A stretch of DNA of 64,000 nt from Epiperipatus broadwayi. Its lineage: Eukaryota > Onychophora > Udeonychophora > Euonychophora > Peripatidae. The stretch covers positions 124,001-188,000 of the forward strand of contig JAQFVV010013067.1 in the NCBI GenBank assembly GCA_028023455.1, written 5' to 3'. The position numbers and the translations under genes were made by a program. Each line of letters opens with the position of its first letter. Position 1 is the first letter of the stretch. The notes beneath the pieces were generated by a model. It made no database searches, was not told where the DNA came from, and worked only from the letters and a program-made list of their open reading frames with translations. This document shows positions 39,801 to 52,200 of the stretch, piece after piece.

Positions 39801-41705
39801 TCCATTTAGTAAAATTTATAGAAAATAATTCTTGGTTTTAGTATTTAGGACGATAATTATTAGATCATAATATTAATTAATCCCATGAAGTTTTTTAATC
39901 TTCTCTACCAATATTCTCTGCGTATCCGATGCATCAATCCATCTAATTTAACTTTAAAAATATTCGATAAACTTTTAAGTACTATTTGTATTTCCATGGA
40001 TCCATCTTTTATTCAACTATGTGTTCACTTTTTTATATATGTATCCTTCTTGATACATTTAAACTTTTGTTTGGTATTTTTATAAATCTCTTTTAAAAAT
40101 AGAAAAAAAAACTTCAAGTACTTTTAAACAAATCTTTTCTAAATACATTTTAAATATTTCTAAGATCGTATATTTTAATATCAAAATGCTTCTGCAACAT
40201 ATTCTCCTGGGTTCTTTCTTTAATTCTTGAAAATATTTTTTAAAATGTTACCTTCAGAAAGGATATAACGTTTTACTCCTTTGAATATCATATTATATAA
40301 ATGATTCATAAGTTATATTTGTCTCATTACTATTTAAAAATAAATCTTGGATAAACTTATAAATAATACGTTTTCAATACATTTTTTTTAGACTCCGTAT
40401 AATGTCCGAGCTGTGGTTTTTTTTATGTACCAAAACAGTTCTCTGGTGAAGTATTAATAAAGCTGTATCAATAAATATTTCAAATATTTTTTCAGCATTA
40501 CAACTTATATCCAGTTTATTTTGTAGTATATCCATCCCTTACTGCAAAGTTTAGGTTAAATTTTTAGATAAAATATGACTGATAAAGAAACTTTAAAAAA
40601 TTTAACAAAGCATGTTAAACGAAATTATTAAAATATTTTTTTAGTTTACACTCTCTTTTTTTTTTTGCAAGTTACTTTTAAAATATTAATTAGTTTTGCA
40701 AATAAATTATGAGAGAGCGCTAAAATTGAGTAAAATAATAATTTTAAAATATACTATCTTTTTGATAGTTATAATTTACCTTTCTTTGGTTTCAATACAT
40801 TATTAATATCCCCCGATAACCCCTTTCAAATCATATTTATAATCTGTAAGAATACCTATTCCTATTGGTTAATTCTTACTTTAGCTTGAGAACAAATTTA
40901 CATATTTTCAATTTCAAGTAGAATTGAATTTCAAAATTAGAAATTATGACGTAATAAAATTTAAAAAATATTATTTAAAATATTACTTTTAAATAAATTA
41001 TTATTTTATTAAAACTATTTAAACATTTGAAATAACTTTTAAAATAACTTTTAATAACTTATTCCATTTCTTAATATTCAATTTATCTATTTTTATTTAA
41101 ATAAAATATTTAATTTTTTTACTAACTGTATTCATCTTTATTACATCATTTAAACATGTTATACGATAGTTAACTTAATATTTATTATTATTTTATGCTA
41201 GGTGACAATTCCATCCAATTCTATAATATAACTTTTAAAATATTTTAAACTTTGTTATTAATTCAAACAAGCGTGTGTATGAACGTATATAGTATACAAG
41301 TCACATGATTAATAACTTTGACAGACAATTTTTAATCTATTTCTCTGCCTAGATTTATAAAATTGATACACTGATTATATTATATAATATAATTATAAAA
41401 TTTGGAAGAACAATTTAGAAAATATAGAATTAAATACAATTCTCACCATCATAAAGTTTATTTTTAAAATATATTATATTAATTTTGATTATTAAATATG
41501 ATTACAAATTTAAATGTAGCATTTATTAAATTATACGTTTTAAACTACTAAAATCGAAACAATATTTTAAACTTTACATAACTATTCTTAAATGATTTTA
41601 TATACTACGTATTCTCTTTAGCTTCAAATGGTACTTTAAAGATATAATCGACAAACTATCATTAATGTATTAAAAGAAAATATTCTAAAATTTAAAATTT
41701 TTAGT
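36828..41705. repeat. Long dispersed repeat, copy 1 (~4.9 kb, non-coding)
   Basis: Matches 49253-54262 in the same orientation along its whole length. Shared anchors include GAATAAGGTTCAATTTATAA (36957 and 49391), CCTACAGGATACTACCT (37062 and 49497), CATGGCACAGTG (38725 and 51122), TCCCATGAAG (39880 and 52361), CCTATTGGTT.ATTCTTAC (40861 and 53331) and TAAAATTTAAAATTTTTAGTA (41685 and 54239). The offset stays between about 12.41 and 12.55 kb. No protein was found on either strand. On the minus strand AATAAA lies near 37765. A (TA)n tract flanks one end of both copies. Candidate explanations are a long solo LTR or a non-autonomous element. Confidence 0.85.
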
Positions 41706-42130
41706 ATATAGAACTTATAATATAAATACAGTTGTCACATAACTATTAAATAGTTATAGTATACTATATCTGTATGAATGATTTATTTTTGATTTTATTC
41801 TGTAAACTTGGGGTTTGATTCAAAGGACTATATCAGTTAATTGAGTAGTATTATTATTAACATTGATTTTGGTTTCAAAAGTAATTTATTTAAATAAGTT
41901 GAGTTATACTTAAATCAGGATTCAGACCAATAGTGGTGCCTTACTAGAATTATCATTGTAAAAGAGTTTGTTGATTATAACAACATCACACTGGATGTAT
42001 TTGTTAATAGTATGATATATTCTCTTGAAACTTGTCTGAACAATTCAGAATATAACTTTTCTAATACATATATTTTTACAGATTGCTGCAAACTGATTTA
42101 TTTCTTATAGAGTATACAATTGTAAAAAAA
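41706..42130. other. A+T-rich spacer
   Basis: A small palindrome AACTATTAAATAGTT lies near 41743. GGGGTTTGATTCA near 41811 is box-B-like but isolated. Confidence 0.35.
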
Positions 42131-42138
42131 AAAAATTG

Positions 42139-42567
42139 ATTGTTATGTATTTATTTTGTCTTCATACCCTTTAAATATAAGCACGAAAAAAAATCACCTA
42201 GCACATATGATATTACTTATGTTAATATATATATATATACAAATAAAAAGTGTATCATTTACAAATGGACATGTGAGTGTGGCCATGGATATATAGGTGA
42301 ATCGACGTGCATATTGGAAAAAAAGTACAAAAAAAAACACTTATTGTTATTTAAATGGGTTCAAATACAAAACAAAATTTTAAAAATAATGATAATTTAT
42401 CAGCTTATGTCTTTTATGATGACCATAATAAATCATGTATATATGGTTTTGATTTTAATTATAACAATGTAAAAATATTGGAAACTGAAAGAAATAATAA
42501 TAAAAGGAAAATTAAAGAGGTGATGTTAATATGTAAATACATGCAAGATTTAATTAATAGACCTTAA
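42139..42567 (+). pseudogene. Penelope-like element, GIY-YIG endonuclease fragment
   Basis: The frame at 42139-42350 carries KCIIYKWTCECGHGYIGEST, the GIY-YIG core of PLE endonucleases with the YIGES block intact. After one frameshift (about 42350) the nuclease continues to 42567. It reads ILETERNNNKRKIKEVMLIC, where the Glu of KEV matches the conserved catalytic Glu, and closes with LINRP. The RT part of this copy is missing. This nuclease is a different sequence from the one at 36.3 kb, so it is an independent insertion. Confidence 0.75.
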
Positions 42568-43201
42568 ATAGCAGATATCATCATCTATTTTATAAGGTTA
42601 TTGAAAGCTTAATTTAAAAAATGACCATGACTATCTTATTCTTAGATTGATTTTATTGTTAGATCTCACCTATGTCACAATAAAAGTGGAACAAATATTT
42701 TATCTAAAATTTTAACTTTGTATGATTTTTTATGTTATAAATTTATTTCCCACTTACATTATATTTTCACCTTGGGACATAACACTGTTTATAATTTTGT
42801 TAATACACATGCACTTTACCATGAAAATAATTAAATGTATTATGATCATTTGTTCAAGATTTGGAGCTATCCATAACCCATACTTATAAGTTTATGAAGT
42901 GAATGAAAACTCTGTATATATATATAGATATCGATATCATGATTTTACTATAGATTCAATAAAAGATACATTTTGTCTCAGAACATACCGTGAATAAGTG
43001 ATTTTGAGTCTTCTTAGGTTCATTTACTGATTCATTAGTACAAAAACTAGCATAATCACAGACCATTTATAAATGTTAACTTTGCATTTGAATTAAACAG
43101 ATTTAAATGAATTTTCTAAGCAATTTCATATGATTATGACTTTGTGCCACTATTCATTTAACTTACTGAACAAGACAAAGTTTGTTAACTTTCATATGGT
43201 T

Positions 43202-43204
<3 letters not shown>
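42568..43204. other. A+T-rich non-coding stretch
   Basis: No feature recognised. Confidence 0.4.
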
Positions 43205-43241
<37 letters not shown>

Positions 43242-43289
43242 AATTAAATCACCCCACATGATTTTCTTAATCATGTGGGATGACTTAAT
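43205..43289. repeat. (TA)n tract followed by a 21-bp-arm hairpin
   Basis: TA repeat at 43205-43239, then ATTAAATCACCCCACATGATT (43243-43263) pairing with AATCATGTGGGATGACTTAAT (43269-43289), with two mismatches and a 5-nt loop TTCTT. It is tight enough to be a hairpin-forming RNA or DNA element. There is no T run that would mark a polymerase III terminator. Confidence 0.85.
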
Positions 43290-43333
43290 GCTTAATATTT
43301 GTATATTTATTTCATAAAGCGTTATGCACTGGG

Positions 43334-43335
<2 letters not shown>

Positions 43336-43379
<44 letters not shown>

Positions 43380-43391
43380 ATATATATATAT
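43336..43391. repeat. (TA)n microsatellite
   Basis: About 55 bp with one TATTATAT interruption. It abuts the LINE fragment to its right. Confidence 0.95.
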
Positions 43392-43590
43392 TGTAACCAA
43401 GGTAATTGTAGCTGTTAACTTCTAACTTATCATAGTCAATCTTTGTTTTCATATTTTAAGGAAATCCATTAAACATTACCTTAGGCTTTTTAACATATTT
43501 CTTTAGTTCTATTTTCCTACTTTCATGTGATAAACCTGAAACATTTCATGCACCTCTGAATCATTATTTGCAAAAACAACTACAACTACT
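43392..43590 (-). pseudogene. RTE-like LINE fragment, minus strand
   Basis: Nucleotide match to the post-palm part of the RTE-like element at 45.6-45.75 kb (TTAACTTCTAACTTATCATAG, then TCCATTAAACATTAC...TTTAG). It is joined head to head with a plus-strand fragment of the same family that starts at about 43591. Confidence 0.65.
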
Positions 43591-44075
43591 AATTATAGAA
43601 TTAAACTTGCTTGGAGGATTTTTGGTAGAAAGAACTTGATATTGAAAGAAAATATGCCTATGTGTTTGAAAAGTAAGGTATTTAACAAATGCGTTTTAGC
43701 AGTTTTACTTAGGATCTGAGACATGGACACTTAATAAACAGCAATACAGAAACTTCTGACCACTAAAAAGTTTGGAGAGAAACATACTAGGAGTAACAGG
43801 AAAAGATCCAAAATGCAATATATGAGTAAAATTATAAACAGATGTTACTTACCTAATTGAAAAAAAATTAAAGACTGAAGTAGAGCTGTGCTGGATATAT
43901 TGAAAGAAGAGATGATAATAGATGGACAATTGAAATCTTAAATTGGATTCCATGATATTGTAAAAGACCCAGAAAGAGGCAATATGTGAGATGGATGGAT
44001 GAAGTAAAAAAGTGTTCAGGTGATAATTCAGAGAAGAGAAACTAAAGACCGGAAATGGTTGATGATGATGAGATG
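43591..44075 (+). pseudogene. RTE-like LINE C-terminal tail, plus strand
   Basis: A broken frame reads NYRIKLAWRIFGRKNLILKE, then KVFNKCVLAVL and later remnants of the GHVARR/RW region. It ends in a TTGATGATGATGA tail near 44061. This is the same family as at 11.9, 12.7 and 45.1 kb. Together with the minus fragment just before it, it has the shape of a LINE copy with an inverted 5' part, as twin priming produces. Confidence 0.7.
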
Positions 44076-44149
44076 ATGATTTTATCCATACTAAATTTAA
44101 TGTAATTATAACGGCATTGAACTCAAGTATTAAACACTTTTCATTTATC

Positions 44150-44311
44150 AAATCTATCTTATACAACTGATGTACATAACCACATATATGTGAAAAAGGT
44201 AAATGATCTCCAATATACTTCAACATGAAATTTGTATATAGGAGATCATTTATCTTTTTCACATATATGTGGGATTAAGTATATCTATTGGTTAAGATAA
44301 ATTTGATAGAT
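44150..44311. mobile_element. Small foldback element (arms ~60 bp)
   Basis: The left arm, about 44150-44211, is the reverse complement of the right arm, about 44241-44311. Inner pairs are CACATATATGTGAAAAAGGT with AGGAGATCATTTATCTTTTT...ATATGTG. Outer pairs are TATCAAATCTATCTTA and TAAGATAAATTTGATA. The spacer is about 30 bp. There is no coding content. It looks like a hairpin MITE. Confidence 0.75.
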
Positions 44312-44338
44312 ATAGTATGCTTGAAATTCATGTTACAA

Positions 44339-44590
<252 letters not shown>

Positions 44591-44715
44591 GAGAACTCTT
44601 AAACATTATCTTAAGAGATTATAAAAGAATCAGAAAGAGACAATATGAGAAATGGATTGATGGAATATGAAAATGTGCAGGGGTAATATAGAAAAGGGGG
44701 CTATAGATCTGAGAA
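44591..44715 (+). pseudogene. RTE-like LINE 3' tail fragment
   Basis: The text GAAAGAGACAATATGAGAAATGG with ATGAAAATGTGCAGGGG matches the 3' part of the same LINE at 43970-44040 and 12360-12420. It sits between the (GATA)n tract and a foldback element. Confidence 0.55.
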
Positions 44716-44719
44716 ATTG

Positions 44720-45033
44720 CAAATAAGCTCTTATCAAGCTTTGAAGAATATCCCCACACCCAGACCAGTTTCTGCTACTGGATTTCTCAGTGAAGTGTTA
44801 GGATATTTAAGCATTAGATTAAAAATCGAAGGACAAGCCCAGAACATTATCTAATGAATAACTATTAAGTAAAAAATATAAACTACTTAATATTTATCTG
44901 TTAGATAAACTGCTGTCTTCTCAAGGTATTTTAAATCTAATGCTTGAGTATCCTAGCACCTCACTGAGAAAGCTACTAGCAGAAACTAGTCTGTGGTTGG
45001 GGATATTCTGCAAATCTTTTTAAGAGCTTATTT
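44720..45033. mobile_element. Foldback element (long inverted repeats), family member 2
   Basis: About 314 bp with terminal arms AAATAAGCTCTTA and TAAGAGCTTATTT. Inverted arms of about 100 bp include GAATATCCCCACACCCAGAC at 44746 against GGTTGGGGATATTC at 44996, and CTCAGTGAAGTG against its complement. The arm sequence is related to the 5.1-5.95 kb foldback element (ATATCCCCA..CAGACTAGTTTCT..CAGTGAAG). It separates two oppositely oriented LINE tails. Confidence 0.75.
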
Positions 45034-45049
45034 ATGAGCTCTATATGTA

Positions 45050-45985
45050 ACATCATCATCATCATCATCATCAACCATTATCAATACAATGCAGGATGAA
45101 GGTCTCTTCATGTCCAATACATCTTCTTTGATCTTTAGTTTTTCTTCTCCACATCACCTGTGCACACTTTTATTTTATTCATCCATCTCACATGTGGCCT
45201 CTTTCTGGGTTTTAATAATCTCTTGGAATCCAGTTTATTATTTCAATTGTTCATCTATTATCATCTTTTTAGCAATATGTCGAGCTCAACTCCACTTTAG
45301 TCTTTTAATTTTTTCAATGAGATCAGTCTCATATGTTTGTTCTTTTACCCATATATTGTGTATTCGATTTCTTCTTATTACTCCCAACATGCTTCCATCA
45401 ATACTACTTTGAGTGGGCTGAAGTCTCTGTATTGCTCTTCTGTGAAGTGTCCAAGTCTCAGATCCATAAGTAAGAACTGATAAAACACATTTGTTAAAAA
45501 CTTTCATTTTCAAACACATAAGCATATTTTTTTTAGTATAAAGTTCTTTCTACCAAAAGCACTCCAACCAAGTTTAATTCTATGATTAATTTTATCCATT
45601 ATGTTTCCATCTGTATTAATAATCTGACCAATATATTTGTATTTGTTAACTTCTTCTAACTCATCATAATCAATCTTTATTTTTATATTTTGAGAAAATC
45701 GATTAAACATTACTTTAGTTTGTTTAAGATTTATCTTTAATCCTACTTTCATCAGACAACTCCTGCAGTATTTCCTGCATCTCTAAAGTATTATGTGCAG
45801 AAAACAACTACATCATCTGCATAATTTAAATGACTTAAATAATCTACATTTAAGTTCACTCCTTTAGCATCCCATTTTAATCCACAAAATACTTCTTGCA
45901 ACACAGCTTTAAAAAAAAATTGGGGATATGGATTCATCCTGTCTTACACCCTTCTCAATGTTGACTTTTTCCTAGTATCATTATA
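45050..45985 (-). pseudogene. RTE-like LINE RT, palm to 3' end
   Basis: The most informative copy of this LINE family. On the minus strand, about 45900-45985 reads EKGVRQDESISPIFF (compare GVRQGDPISP). About 45800-45850 reads LNYADDVVVF, the intact YADD catalytic box. About 45510-45752 gives KINLKQTKVMFNRFSQN, then KYKYIGQIINTDGN and LGWSAFGRKN. About 45286-45525 gives NKCVLSVLTYGSETWTLHRR, then LIEKIKRLKW. The 3' end runs to a (TGA)n tail read as (ATC)n at 45050-45080. Stops and frameshifts are present and the endonuclease and fingers are missing. The GSETWTL block is typical of RTE-clade proteins annotated in invertebrates. Confidence 0.82.
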
Positions 45986-46589
45986 TATATTCTAGCAGTT
46001 AATAAAAAGACATCAACAAAATTGGCTTATAAATGAATTATTCACAATCTATAGCACAAGATAAAACTTTTTTAAAGAAAAGATCTTACTTTTTTTTTTT
46101 CTCTTTACCTCAGTTTATATAGAGAGACTAATGTTAAACCTTTTAGAAAGAAGTCATTAAGACTTTATATCTATCATAAAAATTTAAGATGTATTTCAAA
46201 TTGCTATATATTATTTTTATTAATATTCACATTTTTCCCCAATTTATAGATTATCAATATCAAATAAAATAGTAAATTATGTAAATATAATTTTTTCAGC
46301 ATTTAATTTGGAGTATTAATCTTGCAATTTTTATAATGGATGTAAAATGGCTTCATAAATAAATTAGAAATTTTCTATGTACATAATTTACGGCAAATTA
46401 CTATTTGATTTCTGCAATCGTATTTTTATATTTGTCATTTATTATTTTATAGACTAAATTTATATAATAGTTTTCTCTGTTTCGATATTCTATTGTCATA
46501 TTATCTGTTTGATTTTAATAGCATAAACGGTTTGTTCATTTCGGTACATAATTTAACTTGATCTTTATTATCATAGTTTTTATATTCAA

Positions 46590-46590
46590 A

Positions 46591-46628
<38 letters not shown>

Positions 46629-46629
46629 T
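46590..46629. repeat. (AC)n-(TA)n microsatellite
   Basis: About 25 bp of AC repeat followed by about 15 bp of TA repeat. Confidence 0.95.
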
Positions 46630-48178
46630 CAGTAATTGTGATGTCTCCTCTGCATAATCAATATATATAATTCAAATTTTATGACCAATATTTTTGTTGT
46701 TGTTATTATTCTTAGATATTTCCTTGCAACACTTATGAATTAACTGCTCCTGCATTAGTATAAATCCTTTTATATGTTATACACGTTTAATCGTATATAT
46801 CTCAATTAATTTTATTTATATACATTTTTATACAATTATTTTTAGCCAATAAAATTATATTTTTATTTTTTTCATAATTTATTGACATGCCATATATTAT
46901 TTAACTTGTATACAGTTTTATATATAAAAATTTAAAAATAAATCTTTTATTTATTAACTTTGAATATTTTACAAATGTCTAATCGATCTTAATATTTTTA
47001 TTAGTTATTTATTACACTAGATGTTATCCATTTAATGAATAAGATTTCTGCATTTTAATGTGCAGTACACAACTCTCATGTAAAGTACTGATTGGTTTCT
47101 ATCCACTTACCTCCTTGTGGAGGTATGAAATCAAAAACATATGACCAAAGACGTGTGACAAAGATATATAATCCCTAAAATGCACATTTCTTGCTGAACC
47201 TGCACTCACCAATTAGCTAAAATCACATTCACCTACACATATTTTTGCGTTTGTTGTAGTGAAAATTATACTACAAAATTTTTTAATAAATGTCTAATTG
47301 CTCTTGTTTATAGATTTCTTCACACAATCCAAATAAACGTTGCTTTTACTTTGGAATGTGTTTTCATTTGCAATCACTAAAAATAATTATCTACTGTATT
47401 ATGAAAATATCCTGATTTTTTGCTGACCATATTCTCTGTCTTTTTTTTTTCTACTTTCAATATATATAAAATCCTGTGAGTCTGTACATATTTTTTTTTT
47501 TGTTTTAAAAAAAAAAATACACAATTAGCATTTATTAAATTATATTATTTATTCTTACAATAACTTTTTAACCTCTATAATATTATGAAATTTATTCCAA
47601 TATTTACACAACTTTTGTACATTTTATTTTATTACAAACATTTTCAATATCTAAAAATATTATAAATAATTATTTATTTTTTCAACAAGTCTTTTTTCAA
47701 CAATTCGTCAAAACAAACACTAGAATTTTAATATAAAATGAGATTTTAAATAGGATCCACTGTTTCTTTCAATTTTTAATTAAAAATAGTAGGATACATA
47801 TGCTTGTATAAAATAAAATTCGGCCGGAAAATTGAAAAAAAAACTCAAACACATCCAACATCCTCAGATTGTGAGCCTTGTGGAAAGATATACTGATAAT
47901 TAAATTTTAAGGTTTCTATAGTACAATCAGATAGTAGATACTAAGTAAAATACTTATTAAACTTTATTTATTAACGCAGGTATTAACGCTGTACTAATAT
48001 TAAATTATAAACAATCTTGACACAAATTGAATAATTAATGAAAATTATGGTTATTAAAATAAATTGATTTTCGCTTTTTAACAAAGATTAGATAATACAA
48101 ATATAAATAATATTAAAAATTTCAATTATAATTAACTATCTCATTTAACAAATGTTCTTTACACATACACACACGAAC

Positions 48179-48181
48179 ATA

Positions 48182-48217
<36 letters not shown>
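48179..48217. repeat. (TA)n microsatellite with one CATA interruption
   Basis: TA repeats on both sides of a single ACATA interruption. Confidence 0.95.
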
Positions 48218-49184
48218 ATTTACAAGCACGCCATTGTTCTCTGTCATATAGGCAATATTATTGTTTTAAAGGTCTATAGGAAATACTTACAATTTTCACT
48301 ATTCATAATTTAAAATTCTGAGCGCTTCACATTTAAATTACAATAATAAAAATTGATAAAATTTTCTAGACATAATTTCATTTTTCATAGAATAAATATG
48401 GGTAAAAATTTTGACAAGATTATTAAAAACAGAAAAATGGTAAAATTATTAGATGAATAAATGTCATAGTTGATAAGCAATTGTATATTTTGAAGACATT
48501 ATTTATTTTATAAAAATTAGAGAACTTTTCTTTAACTATCAAAATTTATTTTTCAATTCAAATATTATGAAATATTAAAAAAAAATCATATTTTTAACAT
48601 ATTGAATAAGTAGACGTCAATTTTCATGATTTCATTTTTTGTTTTCATTGATGCTATTTTTTAATTCCCTAATTAAATTAGGTATATTATTCAGTATTAT
48701 AAAATATCAAATGCAAAATAGACATAGTAAAAAAAGAAGTAATGTATTTCATTTTATAAAGATTCTAATAAAAGATAATAAAATAATAAGACGTAAAAAT
48801 TTTAAGATGTAATATGTTGTCTATTTGTGTGTTATTATTAACAAGTTGTTTCTATTAGAAAAGTTTAAATAAAGTTTAAAATTTTCTATGCATTCAACAT
48901 TCACTCATAAATGATGGAAATAGTCCATCTTATTACTTCTTATAATATACCATCATTACAAACCTTCAGAAATATGTAAGAATTTTATTGATTTTAATAA
49001 ATGTCACACTATATAAGAAAGTAATATTTAATTAATGATCCTTATATTAAAATTTCTTTGCTAATTTCATTTCGTCATAATAGTTTATTACTGAATGCAA
49101 AATAGTTTCCGAATTTATATTAACTGTGACATAAAAATATTATCAGTATGTTAATTTGCTATCATAATTAAATAATCCTGGAAA

Positions 49185-49188
<4 letters not shown>

Positions 49189-49252
<64 letters not shown>
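49189..49252. repeat. (TA)n microsatellite at the edge of repeat copy 2
   Basis: About 64 bp of TA repeat ending where the second 5-kb repeat begins. The first copy is bounded by a (TA)n tract at the same point. Confidence 0.96.
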
Positions 49253-49256
<4 letters not shown>

Positions 49257-52200
49257 TAACCTGGTCCGTTGCATCCTCACTTACTAACAGTATTATATAT
49301 TAAATAAAATGGGTTTTAGCTCAGTTAATACTTAATAAATAAAATATTCAGCATTAAAATTAAACGTTTCACTAGCTCATATTTAAAATAAGAATAAGGT
49401 TCAATTTATAAAACTAAATTAAATAAATATTTAATATTTTCATGAGACTTGGAAGTGAAAATACAGGTGATAAGATAGATTACATTGAGCCAATATCCTA
49501 CAGGATACTACCTTAATGGCATAAGAACACTATCCCCCATATTACTACTTCAAATAAATAAACTTATAGTATTGTTATGACTTTAATGAATCATACTCAC
49601 TAAGATTAAACTAATAATTAAAACTTAATTTTCTATTTATAATACTTTAGCTCTATAAAAATCTCAGGTTCATAAATGTATTCTAAGATAATAAAAATTA
49701 CAGTAGTAAAATATGAGAAGGGATTTTTATGTCATAACCTACTACACTTAAATTAATAAAAATAAATAATAATAATATTCTTCATTATATAACTAATTCT
49801 GTATATCTTTTCTCTTCACTATATTTTTATTACCATAATAAATTAATAAAATAATTTATTATAATATATTATCTTCATGTAATAATATAATAAATGTGTG
49901 GTAACATTTGATAATCTGACAAACAAACGTGTGTGGCAATGGAAAGCATATGATTCAATGTATTATTATGATAACTGATTTATGACCATAAGATAATGTA
50001 AAATTATGATTACTTAATAAATAGTCCAATTCTTAAAATGATTCTTTATTTATTTCTGTGCAAAAAATATTGTGTTTAATTTTATTAACTCTGTGTTTAA
50101 ATTCATGAAGATGGAAAAACAATAAACCAACACACAAATTTTGAGAAAACAAATTTTAACAAAGTTTATTATAACATTAACAACATAACAATTTGTTTAC
50201 AATATGTACATTTAAAACATCTTAAATATTGGTACCATTACACATTATTTATATTCGAACCTCATTAAGTCTTTACTCTGACTTAAATTTTAAAAAAAAT
50301 ATAATATTATTTATCCCTGTTTGATTAATCTTATATAAAAAATTACATTTATTTAATGCCTACTCAAAATACATTTTACATCCTTTAGCTATTATTCAAG
50401 TATGCTTTTTTTTATTAAACATCTATAGAAAACATAGTGTGGATAAACATAAAATAATACTAATTGTGAACATAGATATATTTTTTACTAGACAATTTCA
50501 CTTTAGTAATATTATCGATATGATGTAAAATATCTATTGATAATTTATTTCTAAATTATGGATACCATTGTTCACTATTTATCAACTACAATACATTTCA
50601 TTATAACAATATTATAGTACTATATAACTATAATTACTGATACATTCTCTATTATTGAATAAATATAAATTGTACCTAAACTTATTGTGTAGATCGTTTT
50701 TTACTTTATAGCATTATATTTAAAATATGCAGTATTCATTTTTTTTAAAAAAATTGAAATAAATATTTAAATATTATTTAATATTTCAAAAGCAACTTTG
50801 CTTTACATATTTTATTCTTAAGATCTCAACATTTATTTCCAAAATAAAATAAATCTATTACATATTTTATGATTCTTTCGTTTGAAGTCCATTGGATTTT
50901 CAATTCCAATTCATACAAATTCTATTTCTTCATACAAGTAAATGAACACATCTCATTCCAAACAATTGCATATCTTTCACTCTAAATCATCTATTATTTT
51001 CTTTTAAATATACCTTACTGTATGATGTAGCTACTTTTTGGCAAAATAGATAGTGAATGGATTTGTAGGATGGGAAGAAAAACTAGAGTATAATACATAA
51101 CTCATATCGAATAAAATATACCATGGCACAGTGTATTTATAAAACTAGAGGCAAAACCTTTTCTTGTCTAATATCCTCAAGTACTATAAATGATGTCAAG
51201 CTATTCCTTTAGCTTTATTGAACATCAATCAATACTCCAAGAAAAATAAACACTGTCAAAAATAAATATACAATTACAGGGCTTTTGTTAACTGCAATTG
51301 TACATCCACAAATATTATAAAATACTATTCATATTTTCCAAATATCCTAACTTAATAATATTCTGGATTCATGCATACCATTACTAATACCAGGTCACTA
51401 TCCTATTCTTATTTCCTAAAGATATGTCAGGTCTCACATCGACAAATTACCAGCTTGCATATTCAAATAATAAATAAAATTCAACAATAATTATAGCAAT
51501 CCTGCTAATCCATAAGAAAAGTTTGCTTTACTTTCTTATTCTAAACTAAACACATAATATTTTGATCATCCAATAATATGAAAGTTTTTTTTATAAAGAA
51601 TCACATAAATATTTATTATCATGTTGGGTTATATTATCAGTATAAAATCGTAGTATGCATATTCCCAAAAAAATCCTAATCTCATAATGTCTAAAATGTT
51701 GTATAAAATTTGTTTACATATAATTAAAACAGTTATACTTCATTCATTATTTTATAGGAAATCTGTAAAAAGAAAAACAAAATATACATTATAAAATTTT
51801 CAATATTCATTAGTTGTTACCAAGTGACATTAACTCATCATTTTCACTTTTTGCAGTCTTCTTTTCTCCAACTAGATATCACATCGCATACTTCTATTTA
51901 AATATTCTAATTTAAACTATTAAATATTGTACTATAGAATTCTAATACCATAAATAATCAATATTCATGTTCCTATTTTTATTTATCAAAAATTTACATT
52001 TTAAAATAAATAGTAAATAAATCAATAAGCATATTTACGTAAACTTCAGATGAAAACGTCTTTCTCAAAAGATTTTTTTTTCAAAAGATTTTTTTTTAAA
52101 TGTTCTCTTCAAAAGCACTTTATTTCTTCAAGAGCCTTCACCTTTCCTCATTGCTATGGCAATGAACAAGACAATTTGTCGGACACGTGGCAGTGAAAAA

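Larger units (their letters stand above)
45986..49189. other. A+T-rich non-coding stretch with minor repeats
   Basis: It holds (AC)n then (TA)n at about 46590-46629, a perfect small hairpin ACCTCC-TTGT-GGAGGT at about 47110-47125, and interrupted (TA)n at about 48179-48217. No gene is supported on either strand. Confidence 0.4.

Noticed and set aside
39885-40085. 66-codon frame inside repeat copy 1
   Set aside because: The corresponding part of copy 2 (about 52365-52560) does not keep the frame, so there is no sign of coding.
43849-44262. 137-codon minus-strand frame
   Set aside because: It is antisense to the RTE-like LINE tail and runs on into the hairpin element, so it is a shadow frame.
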